A stretch of 64,000 nt of DNA from Paraburkholderia saeva (GTDB lineage Bacteria > Pseudomonadota > Gammaproteobacteria > Burkholderiales > Burkholderiaceae). Made by a program: the position numbers and the translations under genes. The stretch's first letter is position 1; every line of letters begins with the position of its first letter. Under the pieces are notes generated by a model. It did not search any database and was not told where the DNA came from. It saw only the letters and a program-made list of their open reading frames with translations. Below are positions 9,726-18,342 of this stretch, in pieces. The stretch is from the NCBI RefSeq assembly GCF_907164555.1, contig NZ_CAJQZC010000005.1:310001-374000 (forward strand). Direction: 5' to 3'.

Positions 9726-9754
9726 GCAGGACACCTGTCATTGCAGTGTCCTGC
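9726..9754. repeat. Perfect 9-bp inverted repeat
   Basis: GCAGGACAC (9726-9734) and GTGTCCTGC (9746-9754) with an 11-nt loop, between the converging ends of rlmB and the gene remnant on the other strand. There is no T-run on either strand, so it is not a classical intrinsic terminator. It may still act as a transcript 3'-end structure. Confidence 0.4.
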
Positions 9755-9786
9755 CAGTCATCCCGGTATCCCGGCACGAGTCAGCG

Positions 9787-10080
9787 TCACTTCACCTGTG
9801 GCTGATTCGTCGGCAGGATCGTACTCAGTTTCGTGCCACCGATGGACTCGCAACCTGCTGGCCTGGCTTCAGTCCACTGCACCGCGACGCCGTGCGCCAC
9901 GGGCCTGACAAGGCGCCACGGCCAGAAGCCGCATCGCTGCGCGCCGTCGTATTCGATAATCGCATCCGCGCCGCGCAACCGTGCCTCGTCGGCCAGTCGG
10001 GGCAGCAGGTCGCTCACACCGCCGTAGCTGTTCTTGCCGATCTTCAGATTCCTGATGCCCCGGTATGTCTGGCTGACTGG
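9787..10080 (-). pseudogene. 5'-truncated small conserved protein remnant
   Basis: On the minus strand an open frame reads VSQTYRGIRNLKIGKNSYGG, then SDLLPRLADEARLRGADAII and FGFWPWRLVRP-like residues, ending at 9787. The composition and the regular GKNSYGGVSDLLPRLADEA core look like a genuine protein, of the type of small exported Burkholderia proteins. Upstream of VSQTYRG the frame turns into low-quality sequence and reaches a stop at 10144-10146, inside the 5' end of the divergent amidase gene, with no signal peptide or lipobox. The only usable start is an internal GTG at 10015-10017, giving 76 residues. I read it as a gene that lost its N-terminus. It could still be a short functional protein from that GTG. 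Confidence 0.5.
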
Positions 10081-10136
10081 CGGGAGATGGGCGAAAAAGC
10101 AGAAGTCACTTTTTTGACGCCCAGCGCGTCCCGGCC

Positions 10137-10997
10137 ATGCACATCATTCGTTTCGCAGCGCTCGCTCTTTCCACCGCATTGCTTGCCGCGTGCGCGACGA
10201 CAACGGTCGAGCGTGGCACGTACCTCGCCGATACAAGCCGCCACGCGCAGAACGCCGACTCGCGCGTGCGTTTTCTCGTGATGCACTACACCGAGATCGA
10301 CGAGGCGAAGTCGCTGCAGGTGCTGACAACCGAAGCAGTCAGCGCCCACTATGTCGTGCCGGATGCGCCCAGGATCGAACACGGTGAACCCGTGGTTTTC
10401 CAGCTGGTGCCGGAAAACCAGCGCGCGTGGCATGCGGGTGTGAGTTACTGGCAGGGCACGACGGAACTGAATGCCGCTTCGATCGGTATCGAGAACGTCA
10501 ACCTCGGCCCGGTCGACACGCCACAGGGTCGCAGCTGGCAGCCGTATCCACCGGCACAGGTCGATGCACTGATTCGCCTCGCGAAAGACATTGTCTCGCG
10601 CTACGGCATTCCGCCAACACGCGTCGTGGGCCACAGCGATATCGCTCCGCAACGCAAGATCGATCCCGGTCCACTCTTCCCGTGGAAGCAGCTCTACGAC
10701 GCCGGTGTCGGCGCATGGCCGGATGAGTCCGCTGTGATCACGCACCTTGCAGGGCGCGACCCCGCTGCACCCGTCGATGTAGCCGGCTTGCAGCGCCGTC
10801 TTGCCCGTTACGGCTACGAAACGGCCACCGATGGCGTGCTCGACGCGCGCGCACGCCGCGTGTTCGCCGCGTTCCAGATGCACTTCCGCCCGCGCGACTA
10901 CGCGGGCAACCCCGATGCCGAAACCGAAGCGATCGCAGATGCGCTACTCGACAGGTACGGCAGCCCCGAAGTGCCGCCGACGCGGCCGGCCCCCTGA
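10137..10997 (+). CDS. N-acetylmuramoyl-L-alanine amidase, AmiD/AmpDh-type lipoprotein
   Basis: A 286-residue peptidoglycan amidase that cleaves the MurNAc-L-Ala bond, expected as a lipoprotein in the envelope. The N-terminus is a lipoprotein signal peptide with lipobox LLAAC (Cys19). The amidase_2 domain (~40-190) shows zinc-ligand contexts VMHYTEID and [16 protein letters not shown]. The C-terminal ~70 residues ([20 protein letters not shown]) form a peptidoglycan-binding-type helical domain. ATG 10137 directly precedes the signal sequence. It is followed by rpiA about 45 bp downstream. E. coli AmiD and Pseudomonas AmpDh2 are the closest named relatives by architecture. Confidence 0.9.
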   Translation: MHIIRFAALALSTALLAACATTTVERGTYLADTSRHAQNADSRVRFLVMHYTEIDEAKSLQVLTTEAVSAHYVVPDAPRIEHGEPVVFQLVPENQRAWHAGVSYWQGTTELNAASIGIENVNLGPVDTPQGRSWQPYPPAQVDALIRLAKDIVSRYGIPPTRVVGHSDIAPQRKIDPGPLFPWKQLYDAGVGAWPDESAVITHLAGRDPAAPVDVAGLQRRLARYGYETATDGVLDARARRVFAAFQMHFRPRDYAGNPDAETEAIADALLDRYGSPEVPPTRPAP

Positions 10998-11043
10998 GCT
11001 TCCGGTAAACTCACGTTTTTACTCACGCCCGCCTTACTTCCCC

Positions 11044-11739
11044 ATGACTCAGGACGAACTCAAGAAACTGGTCGGCCAGGCCGCTGCCGACTACGTGAAC
11101 GCCAATGTGCCCGAAGGCGCCGTGATTGGTGTCGGCACGGGCTCCACCGCAAACTGTTTCATCGACGCGCTCGCTGCGACAAAGCAGCGCTATCGCGGCG
11201 CGGTGTCCAGCTCGCTTGCCACGACGGCGCGTCTGCAGTCGCACGGCATCAAGGTGTTCGATCTGAACGAGATCGAATCGCTGACGGTGTACGTCGACGG
11301 CGCCGACGAGATCGACGACAGCGGCGCGATGATCAAGGGCGGCGGCGGGGCGCTTACGCGCGAGAAGATCGTCGCTTCCGTGTCGGAAGTGTTCGTCTGT
11401 ATCGCGGACGCCAGCAAGCGCGTGGACGTGCTCGGCACGTTCCCGCTGCCGATCGAGGTCGTGCCGATGGCGCGCACCGCGATCGGCCGGCGCATCACGG
11501 CGATGGGCGGCGTGCCCGTGGTACGCGTGCAGAAGGACGGCACGCCGTTCCTGACCGACAACGGCAACGAGATTCTCGACGTCAAGGGCCTGCGCATCAG
11601 CGACCCCCGCACGCTCGAAATGCACGTGAATGCGTGGCCGGGTGTGGTGACGGTGGGCCTCTTCGCGGGGCGCGGTGCCGATATCTGCCTGCTCGGCAGT
11701 GACACGGGTGTCGAGAAAATTTCGTACGAAAGAAACTGA
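11044..11739 (+). CDS. rpiA: Ribose-5-phosphate isomerase A
   Basis: A 231-residue cytosolic enzyme interconverting ribose-5-phosphate and ribulose-5-phosphate in the non-oxidative pentose phosphate pathway. Family motifs are intact: [14 protein letters not shown] near residue 30, [20 protein letters not shown] with the active-site acidic residues near 85, and the C-terminal [17 protein letters not shown] 11044 gives the normal length. A strong terminator follows at 11770. Confidence 0.97.
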   Translation: MTQDELKKLVGQAAADYVNANVPEGAVIGVGTGSTANCFIDALAATKQRYRGAVSSSLATTARLQSHGIKVFDLNEIESLTVYVDGADEIDDSGAMIKGGGGALTREKIVASVSEVFVCIADASKRVDVLGTFPLPIEVVPMARTAIGRRITAMGGVPVVRVQKDGTPFLTDNGNEILDVKGLRISDPRTLEMHVNAWPGVVTVGLFAGRGADICLLGSDTGVEKISYERN

Positions 11740-11769
11740 GATCGCTGCATCACGTTCGGTCCGCTAAAG

Positions 11770-11805
11770 AGCGCCGCGCTGCCCCCTGGCACGCGGCGCT
11801 TTTTT
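11770..11805 (+). terminator. Rho-independent terminator of rpiA
   Basis: AGCGCCGCG, a 13-nt loop, CGCGGCGCT, then TTTTT, starting 30 bp after the rpiA stop codon. Confidence 0.92.
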
Positions 11806-11915
11806 AATGTGCCCGATGTTTCGCCGGGTTGCTATAGACCGTCCGGCCAGTTACGCGGCGGCAGGCGTACGGGTACGCTCCTTTCGTCGGTATTGAACGC
11901 AGAAAGGAGAATCCG

Positions 11916-12155
11916 GTGACGATGCAGGGCAATTTGAGGCGCACGCTCGACGTGGCATATGAGCGCATGAAGTCCCATTCCATGGCGGCGGGCGCGTTTA
12001 CGGGCAACTACGGGCTGTGTCTGGGTGTGATCATGGGCGCGCAGGCGTGCCAGGGCATGACCGATGAGGAAGTGGCTGTGGAGCGCGCGCATCTCTCCAT
12101 GCTCGTCGCGCTCCACGACATGAAGGCGGGTGAACCGGGCCGCTCGCGTGGCTGA
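11916..12155 (+). CDS. Small hypothetical protein
   Basis: A 79-residue protein starting at GTG 11916 behind an excellent ribosome-binding site (AAGGAG at 11904-11909, 6-nt spacer). It is soluble, with a helical composition (LRRTLDVAYERMKSHSMAAG) and an acidic-basic C-terminus (MTDEEVAVERAHLSMLVALH). No known domain is recognised. It stands alone between the rpiA terminator and a convergent glycosyltransferase gene. The good SD site and the codon use typical of its neighbours support expression. Confidence 0.7.
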   Translation: MTMQGNLRRTLDVAYERMKSHSMAAGAFTGNYGLCLGVIMGAQACQGMTDEEVAVERAHLSMLVALHDMKAGEPGRSRG

Positions 12156-12165
12156 CGTGCGGTCG

Positions 12166-13422
12166 TCAGCGTGCCGCGCGGGCAATCGCCTGCGTCATTC
12201 TGCTCACGTACGCTTCGAGCGAGAAATCGCGCTGCGCGTCGATCGCCCCTTGCCTTGCGAGACGGTGTGCCATGTCGGGGTGAAGGCGAAGGGTGTCGAT
12301 GGCCTTGACGATACCGTCCACATCACCGGGTTTCGCCAGAAGTCCATTGTGGCCGTCGCGCACGATTTCGAGCACACCACCGGCGGCCGCTGCGACCACC
12401 GGGCGTTCGGCGATCATGCCTTCGATGACGACGCGCCCAAGCGGTTCAGGATCGATCGACGTATGCAGGACCATGTCCATCGCTTTCATCCAGGCCGGCA
12501 TGTCGTCGCGAAAGCCCGCGAAATGCACGCGCCCGGTTACGCCAAGTTCCTCGGCCTGCAAACGCAAGCCATCGGCATACGCACGCTCGCCGAAAAGCGG
12601 CGCGCCAACCAGCACGAGATGCATGTCGGGAAGCTTCGCGAGCGCCTGCAACGCGATGTGCTGGCCTTTCCAGGGCGCGAGGCGACCAAAGAGACCTGCA
12701 AGATACGCGTTTTCCGGCAGGCCGAGGCGGCGGCGCAGCGCGGCGCGATCGTCGGCGGCATCCGCATCGATCTTGTGGAATCCGGCAGCGTCGATGCCGT
12801 TCGGAATCACAGGAATGCGTTCCAGTGGAATCCCGGCCAGCGCGCTCAGGGTTTCAGCCGAGGCGCGCGAGTTGGCTACAACCTGGTCGACCACGTAGCG
12901 CGACAGCCATTTGACGACCATCAGCTGCACGCGCCCGAAGTGCGCGCGCGACATGATGTCGTGCAGAAACCAGATGACCGGGCGTCGATGCAGCGGCTTG
13001 CCGAGTGCGCCCAGCACCATCGCTTTCTGTGTGTTGACGAAAAGCACGTCGAACCGGCGCGCCTCGCGTGCAATCGCCCGTATCTGCCGCAGGATGCCTG
13101 GCACGGCGGAAAGCAGGTTGAGCCGCACGGCTTCACGGTCGAGGTTCGAGACGCGGGCGTCGCTCAGCACCTTCACGCGCACGCCGTGTTCCTCGAGCCG
13201 TGTGCGAAATGGCCCATCGGCCAGCAGCACGACCTCGCTGCGCGTCGTGCAGGCTTCGGCGAGCGGCAGCAGTGCGAATTCGGCGCCGCCCAGCTGGCCG
13301 GTCTGATCGAGAAAGAGCACGGTCGGCGTCTGCGAAGCGTCGTACACGCCGGCATCGGCGGGCAGCGCTGTTGCGCCGCCCTCGGTGGGCTGCAAACGGC
13401 GGATCAGGTCGGGAGCGTTCAT
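12166..13422 (-). CDS. Glycosyltransferase family 4 protein
   Basis: A 418-residue GT-B-fold enzyme. The N-terminal half carries the acceptor-binding start LFLDQTGQLGGAEFALLPLA. The C-terminal half carries the GT4 donor-site elements GLFGRLAPWKGQ (glycine-rich loop and Lys), and PEPLGRVVIEGMIAERPVVA, the E-x7-E type element. The frame is open upstream to 13539, but ATG 13422 (MNAPDLIRRLQ) is preferred. It is divergent from the next GT4 gene and marks the left edge of the exopolysaccharide locus. Donor and acceptor are unknown. Confidence 0.88.
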   Translation of the reverse strand: MNAPDLIRRLQPTEGGATALPADAGVYDASQTPTVLFLDQTGQLGGAEFALLPLAEACTTRSEVVLLADGPFRTRLEEHGVRVKVLSDARVSNLDREAVRLNLLSAVPGILRQIRAIAREARRFDVLFVNTQKAMVLGALGKPLHRRPVIWFLHDIMSRAHFGRVQLMVVKWLSRYVVDQVVANSRASAETLSALAGIPLERIPVIPNGIDAAGFHKIDADAADDRAALRRRLGLPENAYLAGLFGRLAPWKGQHIALQALAKLPDMHLVLVGAPLFGERAYADGLRLQAEELGVTGRVHFAGFRDDMPAWMKAMDMVLHTSIDPEPLGRVVIEGMIAERPVVAAAAGGVLEIVRDGHNGLLAKPGDVDGIVKAIDTLRLHPDMAHRLARQGAIDAQRDFSLEAYVSRMTQAIARAAR

Positions 13423-13600
13423 CGTCGTGCGCCACGGAAAAATGCAGGATCGGGCGGGCAGGGCACGGCGCGAAAGCCGGCCGCCCGACGAGTCACCATT
13501 ATTCGCAAAGCGGCGTGCGTGCTGTGTGGCCGCGCGCACGCACGGCCGCAGAACGGCCGCTTACACTGGCTCCGTCTGTTTTTCTCCCGGTACGGAAATC

Positions 13601-14791
13601 ATGAAAGTTGCGATCGTCCACGACTGGCTGGTGTCGCCCGGCGGCGCGGAGAAGGTGCTCGAGCACATCATCCATTGTTTCCCGGACGCGGAACTGTTCA
13701 GTCTCGTCGATTTCCTGGAGGATCGCGCACCCGTTCACGGCAAGAAGGTGACAACCAGTTTCATCCAGCGCCTGCCGTTTGCGCGTCGTCACTATCGTGC
13801 CTATTTGCCGCTCATGCCGCTTGCAATCGAGCAACTCGATCTGTCGGGCTTCGATCTCGTCATTTCGAGTTCCTATGCGGTTGCGAAAGGCGTGCTTGTT
13901 GGTCCGGACCAGACACATGTGAGCTACATCCATTCCCCGATGCGTTACGCGTGGGACCTCCAGCATCAGTACCTGCGCGAAGCAAGGCTCACGCGCGGGC
14001 CGCGATCCTGGGTGACGCGCGCGCTGCTGCATTACCTGCGCGGCTGGGATACGCGCTCGACGAACGGTGTCGACCGGCTGATTGCGAACTCGCAGTTTGT
14101 CGCGCGGCGCATCCAGAAAACGTATCGGCGCGACGCGGCGGTGATTGCACCGCCGGTCGACGTGAACAGATTCGAGATGTGCGCGCGGAAGGACAATTTT
14201 TATCTGACCGCTTCGCGGATGGTTCAGTACAAGCGGCTTGCCCTGATCGTGGAAGCGTTCACGGCGACCCCGGACCGCCGGCTGGTGCTCATCGGCGATG
14301 GTCCGGAAATGGCGTCGATCCGAGCGAAGGCGGGACCCAATGTGCAGATTCTCGGTTATCAGACTTTCGAAGTATTGCGCGACTACATGCAGCGGGCGAA
14401 GGCGTTCGTGTTCGCCGCTGAGGAAGATTTCGGCATCGTATCGGTGGAGGCTCAGGCGTGCGGCACTCCGGTGATCGCCTATGGCAAGGGCGGCACGCTT
14501 GAAACGGTGGTCCCACTGGGTGAACCGGGTCCGACTGGCGTCTATTTCGAGCAGCAAACAGTACCCTCGCTGCTGGAGGCGCTGGACCGTTTCGAGCGGC
14601 AACATTCGCTGATTACGGCCGCTGCATGCCGCGCGAACGCCGAGCGATTTTCGGCGGCCACCTTCAGGCACGAATTCATGCTTGAAGTTACGCGCACGAT
14701 CGCCGCAGGCGGCGTTCGCTCGCGCGTCGAAGCGTCGGCGACCGACGCGTGGTCCGGCGATGTCGCGCGACGCGGCATGTGGGGGCGTTGA
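13601..14791 (+). CDS. Glycosyltransferase family 4 protein, mannosyltransferase-like
   Basis: A 396-residue GT4 enzyme beginning MKVAIVHDWLVSPGGAEKVL, the usual N-terminus of the WbaZ-like GT4 subgroup. The C-terminal half has the donor-site elements SRMVQYKRLALIVEAF and EEDFGIVSVEAQACGTPVIA, with the E-x7-E pair. Similar enzymes transfer mannose from GDP-mannose in O-antigen or exopolysaccharide assembly, which fits the ManC gene in the same locus. The substrate is inferred. The methyltransferase gene starts about 190 bp downstream. Confidence 0.88.
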   Translation: MKVAIVHDWLVSPGGAEKVLEHIIHCFPDAELFSLVDFLEDRAPVHGKKVTTSFIQRLPFARRHYRAYLPLMPLAIEQLDLSGFDLVISSSYAVAKGVLVGPDQTHVSYIHSPMRYAWDLQHQYLREARLTRGPRSWVTRALLHYLRGWDTRSTNGVDRLIANSQFVARRIQKTYRRDAAVIAPPVDVNRFEMCARKDNFYLTASRMVQYKRLALIVEAFTATPDRRLVLIGDGPEMASIRAKAGPNVQILGYQTFEVLRDYMQRAKAFVFAAEEDFGIVSVEAQACGTPVIAYGKGGTLETVVPLGEPGPTGVYFEQQTVPSLLEALDRFERQHSLITAAACRANAERFSAATFRHEFMLEVTRTIAAGGVRSRVEASATDAWSGDVARRGMWGR

Positions 14792-14803
14792 AACCCGTTG
14801 CCG

Positions 14804-14819
14804 GAATCCGCGCGGATTC
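14804..14819. repeat. 16-bp perfect palindrome
   Basis: GAATCCGCGCGGATTC, 13 bp after the stop of the GT4 gene and upstream of the methyltransferase gene. It could be an operator-like site or transcript structure. No protein partner can be named. Confidence 0.35.
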
Positions 14820-14981
14820 ACAAACCCGGAATTGAGCGTGCGTCCGCGAACAGTCCAATGGCGGGCATCCGCCAACAATGTTGACGCGGAATCACGTGCC
14901 GTTGCCGGGTTCGTGAAGCCCGGTCTCCAGCAGTCAATCGAACCCGCCGCGAGTGTCGGCAACGGATGCAAGGAGCAGTCG

Positions 14982-15713
14982 ATGCAACAGGCTACTGAGT
15001 TTTGGGACGGCTTGTTTCGCGCGCGTAGCGAAGACAACAGTCGACTCGTCGAAATGCCGGACCTCGATTGTCCCGTATATCAACGCGCTGTAGAGCACTT
15101 CGGTCCGTTACGCGGCAAGACGCTGGTCGATCTCGGCTGCGGCGCAGGTGCGTCGTCGCTCTTCTTTGCATCACTCGGCGCCAACGTGATCAGCGTCGAC
15201 CTGAGCCCGCTCGCGATCGAAAATCTGAAGCGCTACTGCGCCCAGCAACAGATCGACAACATTCGTCCCGTTGTGCTTGCCGCGCAGAACCTTGCGACAT
15301 TGCCGCCGGTCGACTGCGTATTCGGCTCGATGATCCTGCATCACATTGAACCATTCGATCAGTTCGGTGCCGTACTGCGGGAAACAATCAAGCCGGGCGG
15401 CCGCGCGTTTTTCTGGGAGAACAATGGCGCAAGCGACACCATGATGTGGTTTCGCGATAACGTCATCGGCAAGTTCTGGGTTCCGAAGTACGGCGACGTC
15501 GACGAGTCGCCGCTCGCGCCGCGTGAAGTCGACGAACTCCGCAAGCACTTCAGGGTGACGACCGAGTTTCCGGAAATGATCTTTATCCAGATGGCGTCGA
15601 CCTATCTGTTGCGCGGCCGGTTGCACGGACCCGCGAAGGCTGTCGACCAGGTCCTGTCCCGCTTCCCGGCATTGCGCAAATACAGTTACCGCCAGTATGT
15701 CTGTCTGTCCTGA
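14982..15713 (+). CDS. Class I SAM-dependent methyltransferase
   Basis: A 243-residue protein with a Rossmann-fold methyltransferase core: motif I VDLGCGAGASSLFFASLGA (SAM-binding glycine loop), the acidic residue in ISVDLSPLA, and IKPGGRAFFWE downstream. ATG 14982 has a strong ribosome-binding site (AAGGAG at 14970-14975), although the frame is open far upstream. By position between exopolysaccharide genes it may methylate a sugar or a lipid-linked intermediate, but the acceptor is unknown. A terminator follows. Confidence 0.88.
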   Translation: MQQATEFWDGLFRARSEDNSRLVEMPDLDCPVYQRAVEHFGPLRGKTLVDLGCGAGASSLFFASLGANVISVDLSPLAIENLKRYCAQQQIDNIRPVVLAAQNLATLPPVDCVFGSMILHHIEPFDQFGAVLRETIKPGGRAFFWENNGASDTMMWFRDNVIGKFWVPKYGDVDESPLAPREVDELRKHFRVTTEFPEMIFIQMASTYLLRGRLHGPAKAVDQVLSRFPALRKYSYRQYVCLS

Positions 15714-15744
15714 AGCCTGAACGTCGACTGACGGACTGCAACTG

Positions 15745-15770
15745 AAAGCCGGCGCCAGCGCCGGCTTTTT
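15745..15770 (+). terminator. Rho-independent terminator
   Basis: AAAGCCGGCG-CCAG-CGCCGGCTTT followed by Ts, 31 bp after the methyltransferase stop codon. Confidence 0.93.
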
Positions 15771-15855
15771 GTATTTCTTCGCGTCAATTCGTAGCGCCCA
15801 CGCATCGATGCGTTGATCGACAGGCTCGATTCATCCGCCTGCCTGCAGTGGAACG

Positions 15856-15890
15856 TTAAAAAGCCGTGCCCTTCATCATGCGGGCACGGC
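15856..15890 (-). terminator. Rho-independent terminator of the Wzc operon
   Basis: On the minus strand: GCCGTGCCC, a 10-nt loop, GGGCACGGC, then TTTTTAA, about 24 bp beyond the stop codon of the Wzc-like gene. It ends the minus-strand exopolysaccharide operon. Confidence 0.92.
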
Positions 15891-15913
15891 CATCACATCA
15901 TCGATACGATCCC

Positions 15914-18319
15914 TCAGACGTCTTTCGATTCGGCTTCCGGGACGGCCACCGTGTACGTGTGCACGTAGGCATAGTCATAGGAACCGTAGCGGCCCCCGCG
16001 CTTGACCTGCATGGCGTTCATTACGCTGCCGATAACACGTGCGCGCGCGCGTCGAAGTTTCTTCAGCGATTCGTCGATATTGCGCTCTGTGTGCACGCCC
16101 GCGCGCATGATGAGGATTGTCGAACCGGCTACGTTGGCGACGACAGCTGCGTCGGCTACTGCCAGGAGCGGCGGCGTGTCGATCAGCACGATATCGAACT
16201 CGCGTTCGAGCCGGGTAATCACCTGGACGAATCGCGATGACGCAAGAATCTCAGACGGATTGGGCGGATAGGCGCCGGCGCCGATGAAATGCAGTCCTTC
16301 GACGCCAGTCGCTCGCGCCGCGGTTTCGACGTCGATCTGTCCGGTCAGCAGTTCCGTCAACCCACCTTCTGGCGAACTGCCGAAGTATTGCGCAAGCCGT
16401 CCGCGCCGCAGGTCCGCGTCGATCAGCAACACGCGCCGGCCTGATTCCGACAGCAGTGTCGCGAGATTGGCGCACAGGAAACTCTTGCCATCCGACGGCG
16501 CCGGACTCGTGAGACAAACGATGCGGTTCGGTGCGTCGACAAGACCGAATTGCAGCGCTGAGCGCAATCCGCGCAACCCCTCGACGGACACGTCGAATGG
16601 ACTCATCTTGACGAGAAGCGGGCGGGTCGGCGAATGCTCGCCGTTCAGAACCACGGTGGTTTCCTTGATCACCGGTGCGACGCTCGCGCCCGGCAGCCGC
16701 GGTATCACGTGGCGCATGAATCCGGAGAGCCTGGTGGCGTCGGCCAACGAAGGGTTCGATAGCCGGGCCCAACCCTGTGGACGCTGCAGTGAAGCCTTTC
16801 GTTCATAGGCGAGGCGATCGGCGCGTGCCTGCTCGAGGCTGTACGAAATCGAGCCGAGCACAGGTACGCGGAAGCGCCGTTCGACGAGATCGGGATCGGA
16901 GACCCCGGTCAGGAACTTGCGGCGAACAATGGCGAAGCCAATGCCCGCGATGACGCCGAGCATCGTGCCACCCGAGATGATCAGCGCGGCCTTCGGCTTC
17001 ACCGGTGCAGACGGAACCAGCGCTTCGTCGACGATGTGCACGTTGCCGATCGTGCCAGCCCGGGTGATCGACAGTTCCTGTATCCGGTTGAGCAACGCGA
17101 CATACACTTCCTCTGCAACCTTCGCGTCACGCTGCAGCGACAGGGCCTGGCGCTCGGTGCCAGGCAGCGTCTTGAAGCGGTCCTCGAAATGTGTCTTTTC
17201 GCGCGTCATCGCGGCGATCTGCGCGTCGACCGTCTGAACTTCGAGACTGTCCGGGGTGAAACGTTGCAGCAACTGGGATCGCTGGATCCGGAGCGTCGCA
17301 ATTTCCTTTTCATACTGCAGTCCGCCGGACAGATATACCTGCGCTTCCTGGGTCGGCTGGAACGTGCCGACCCGCGCCTGGTACTCGGAGAGTGCGGTCT
17401 CGGAGCGTTTCAGTTCGTCGCGCAGGTGCGGCAGTTCGCTGTTCAGGAAGGCAAGCATCTTGCTCGCTTCTTCCTGCGCACGCTCGGTCCGGTGATGCAT
17501 GTACGAGACCGCAACTGCGTTCGTGATCGCGGTGATCAGCTTTGGATCGACGCCTGAGTACGAGAGCTGCACGATGCCCGTATCGTGGCCCTTTTCGCTC
17601 ACCTGCAGCCCGCCGGCGAGACCGAGCACAGCATCGAGCTGATTCGTGCGCGTGACGAAAAACTCCGTACCAGGACGCGCGACGAGCTTCTTCACGAGCA
17701 GCGTAACGCCATTGGCCGTGGCGAGTTCGCCGGCGACACCGGTCAAGAGGACCTGCCTGTCAGGATCGAGCAGTTTGTAGGCGCCATTGCTTCCGGCGAT
17801 CAATGTCAGGCGCCCCCCCTCGAGCGCCTTCGGCACGATGATCGAGTCGACCGCGAAGATCTCGCCGCCCCATGCGTACGACTTCATGCCGAACCACGCG
17901 GGAAGCGGCTTGCCCGCATGCGCGAACAGCCGCGAAATCGCGCTGAGATACGGCATCCGGTTTTCCGAAGTCCAGAAGTTGAGCTTGAATTGCTCGACCA
18001 CGGGTTCGACCACTGTTCGGCTCCGGATGATTTCGATCTCCGCGTCGGTACGCGGCGCGGTTCCGCCCACCGACGACAGCGCGGAAAGCGCCGCGGCGCT
18101 CGACGTGCTCGACGTCGCCGTTTCAACCTGGATCATTGCATCGGCCGAGTAGATGTGATCGGCGGTCTTCGCGTAGATGACGGACAGCAGGATGATCGTC
18201 CCGGCGATACCGAGCACCCACCAGATCTGCTCGAAGATGATGCGTATCAGGTCCCGTACTACTTCCTCCTCGTCGCTTCCAGGCGCGGGCGAGGGGTCAA
18301 GCGTGTCGTAGGTACTCAT
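15914..18319 (-). CDS. Polysaccharide co-polymerase / BY-kinase, Wzc (BceF)-like
   Basis: An 801-residue inner-membrane chain-length determinant fused to a tyrosine autokinase. There is an N-terminal Wzz domain with a transmembrane helix near residues 30-50, a long periplasmic region with coiled-coil character (~270-400), a second transmembrane helix (~430-450), then the cytoplasmic kinase. This has Walker A in PAPSDGKSFLCANLA (~605-620), Walker A' LLIDADLRRG and Walker B IVLIDTPPLL. The C-terminus carries the tyrosine cluster (RYGSYDYAYVHTY) that is autophosphorylated in this family. It is last in the operon Crp-WcaJ-GT2-Wza-Wzc, 23 bp after the Wza-like gene. No Wzb/BceD-type phosphatase gene is in the window. 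Confidence 0.95.
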   Translation of the reverse strand: MSTYDTLDPSPAPGSDEEEVVRDLIRIIFEQIWWVLGIAGTIILLSVIYAKTADHIYSADAMIQVETATSSTSSAAALSALSSVGGTAPRTDAEIEIIRSRTVVEPVVEQFKLNFWTSENRMPYLSAISRLFAHAGKPLPAWFGMKSYAWGGEIFAVDSIIVPKALEGGRLTLIAGSNGAYKLLDPDRQVLLTGVAGELATANGVTLLVKKLVARPGTEFFVTRTNQLDAVLGLAGGLQVSEKGHDTGIVQLSYSGVDPKLITAITNAVAVSYMHHRTERAQEEASKMLAFLNSELPHLRDELKRSETALSEYQARVGTFQPTQEAQVYLSGGLQYEKEIATLRIQRSQLLQRFTPDSLEVQTVDAQIAAMTREKTHFEDRFKTLPGTERQALSLQRDAKVAEEVYVALLNRIQELSITRAGTIGNVHIVDEALVPSAPVKPKAALIISGGTMLGVIAGIGFAIVRRKFLTGVSDPDLVERRFRVPVLGSISYSLEQARADRLAYERKASLQRPQGWARLSNPSLADATRLSGFMRHVIPRLPGASVAPVIKETTVVLNGEHSPTRPLLVKMSPFDVSVEGLRGLRSALQFGLVDAPNRIVCLTSPAPSDGKSFLCANLATLLSESGRRVLLIDADLRRGRLAQYFGSSPEGGLTELLTGQIDVETAARATGVEGLHFIGAGAYPPNPSEILASSRFVQVITRLEREFDIVLIDTPPLLAVADAAVVANVAGSTILIMRAGVHTERNIDESLKKLRRARARVIGSVMNAMQVKRGGRYGSYDYAYVHTYTVAVPEAESKDV

Positions 18320-18342
18320 ATGAATCTCTCGCGTGCCTTGGA

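Noticed and set aside
12130..14421. A 763-codon plus-strand frame across two genes
   Set aside because: It crosses the antisense of one GT4 gene and an alternative frame of the next, with no protein-like segment of its own.
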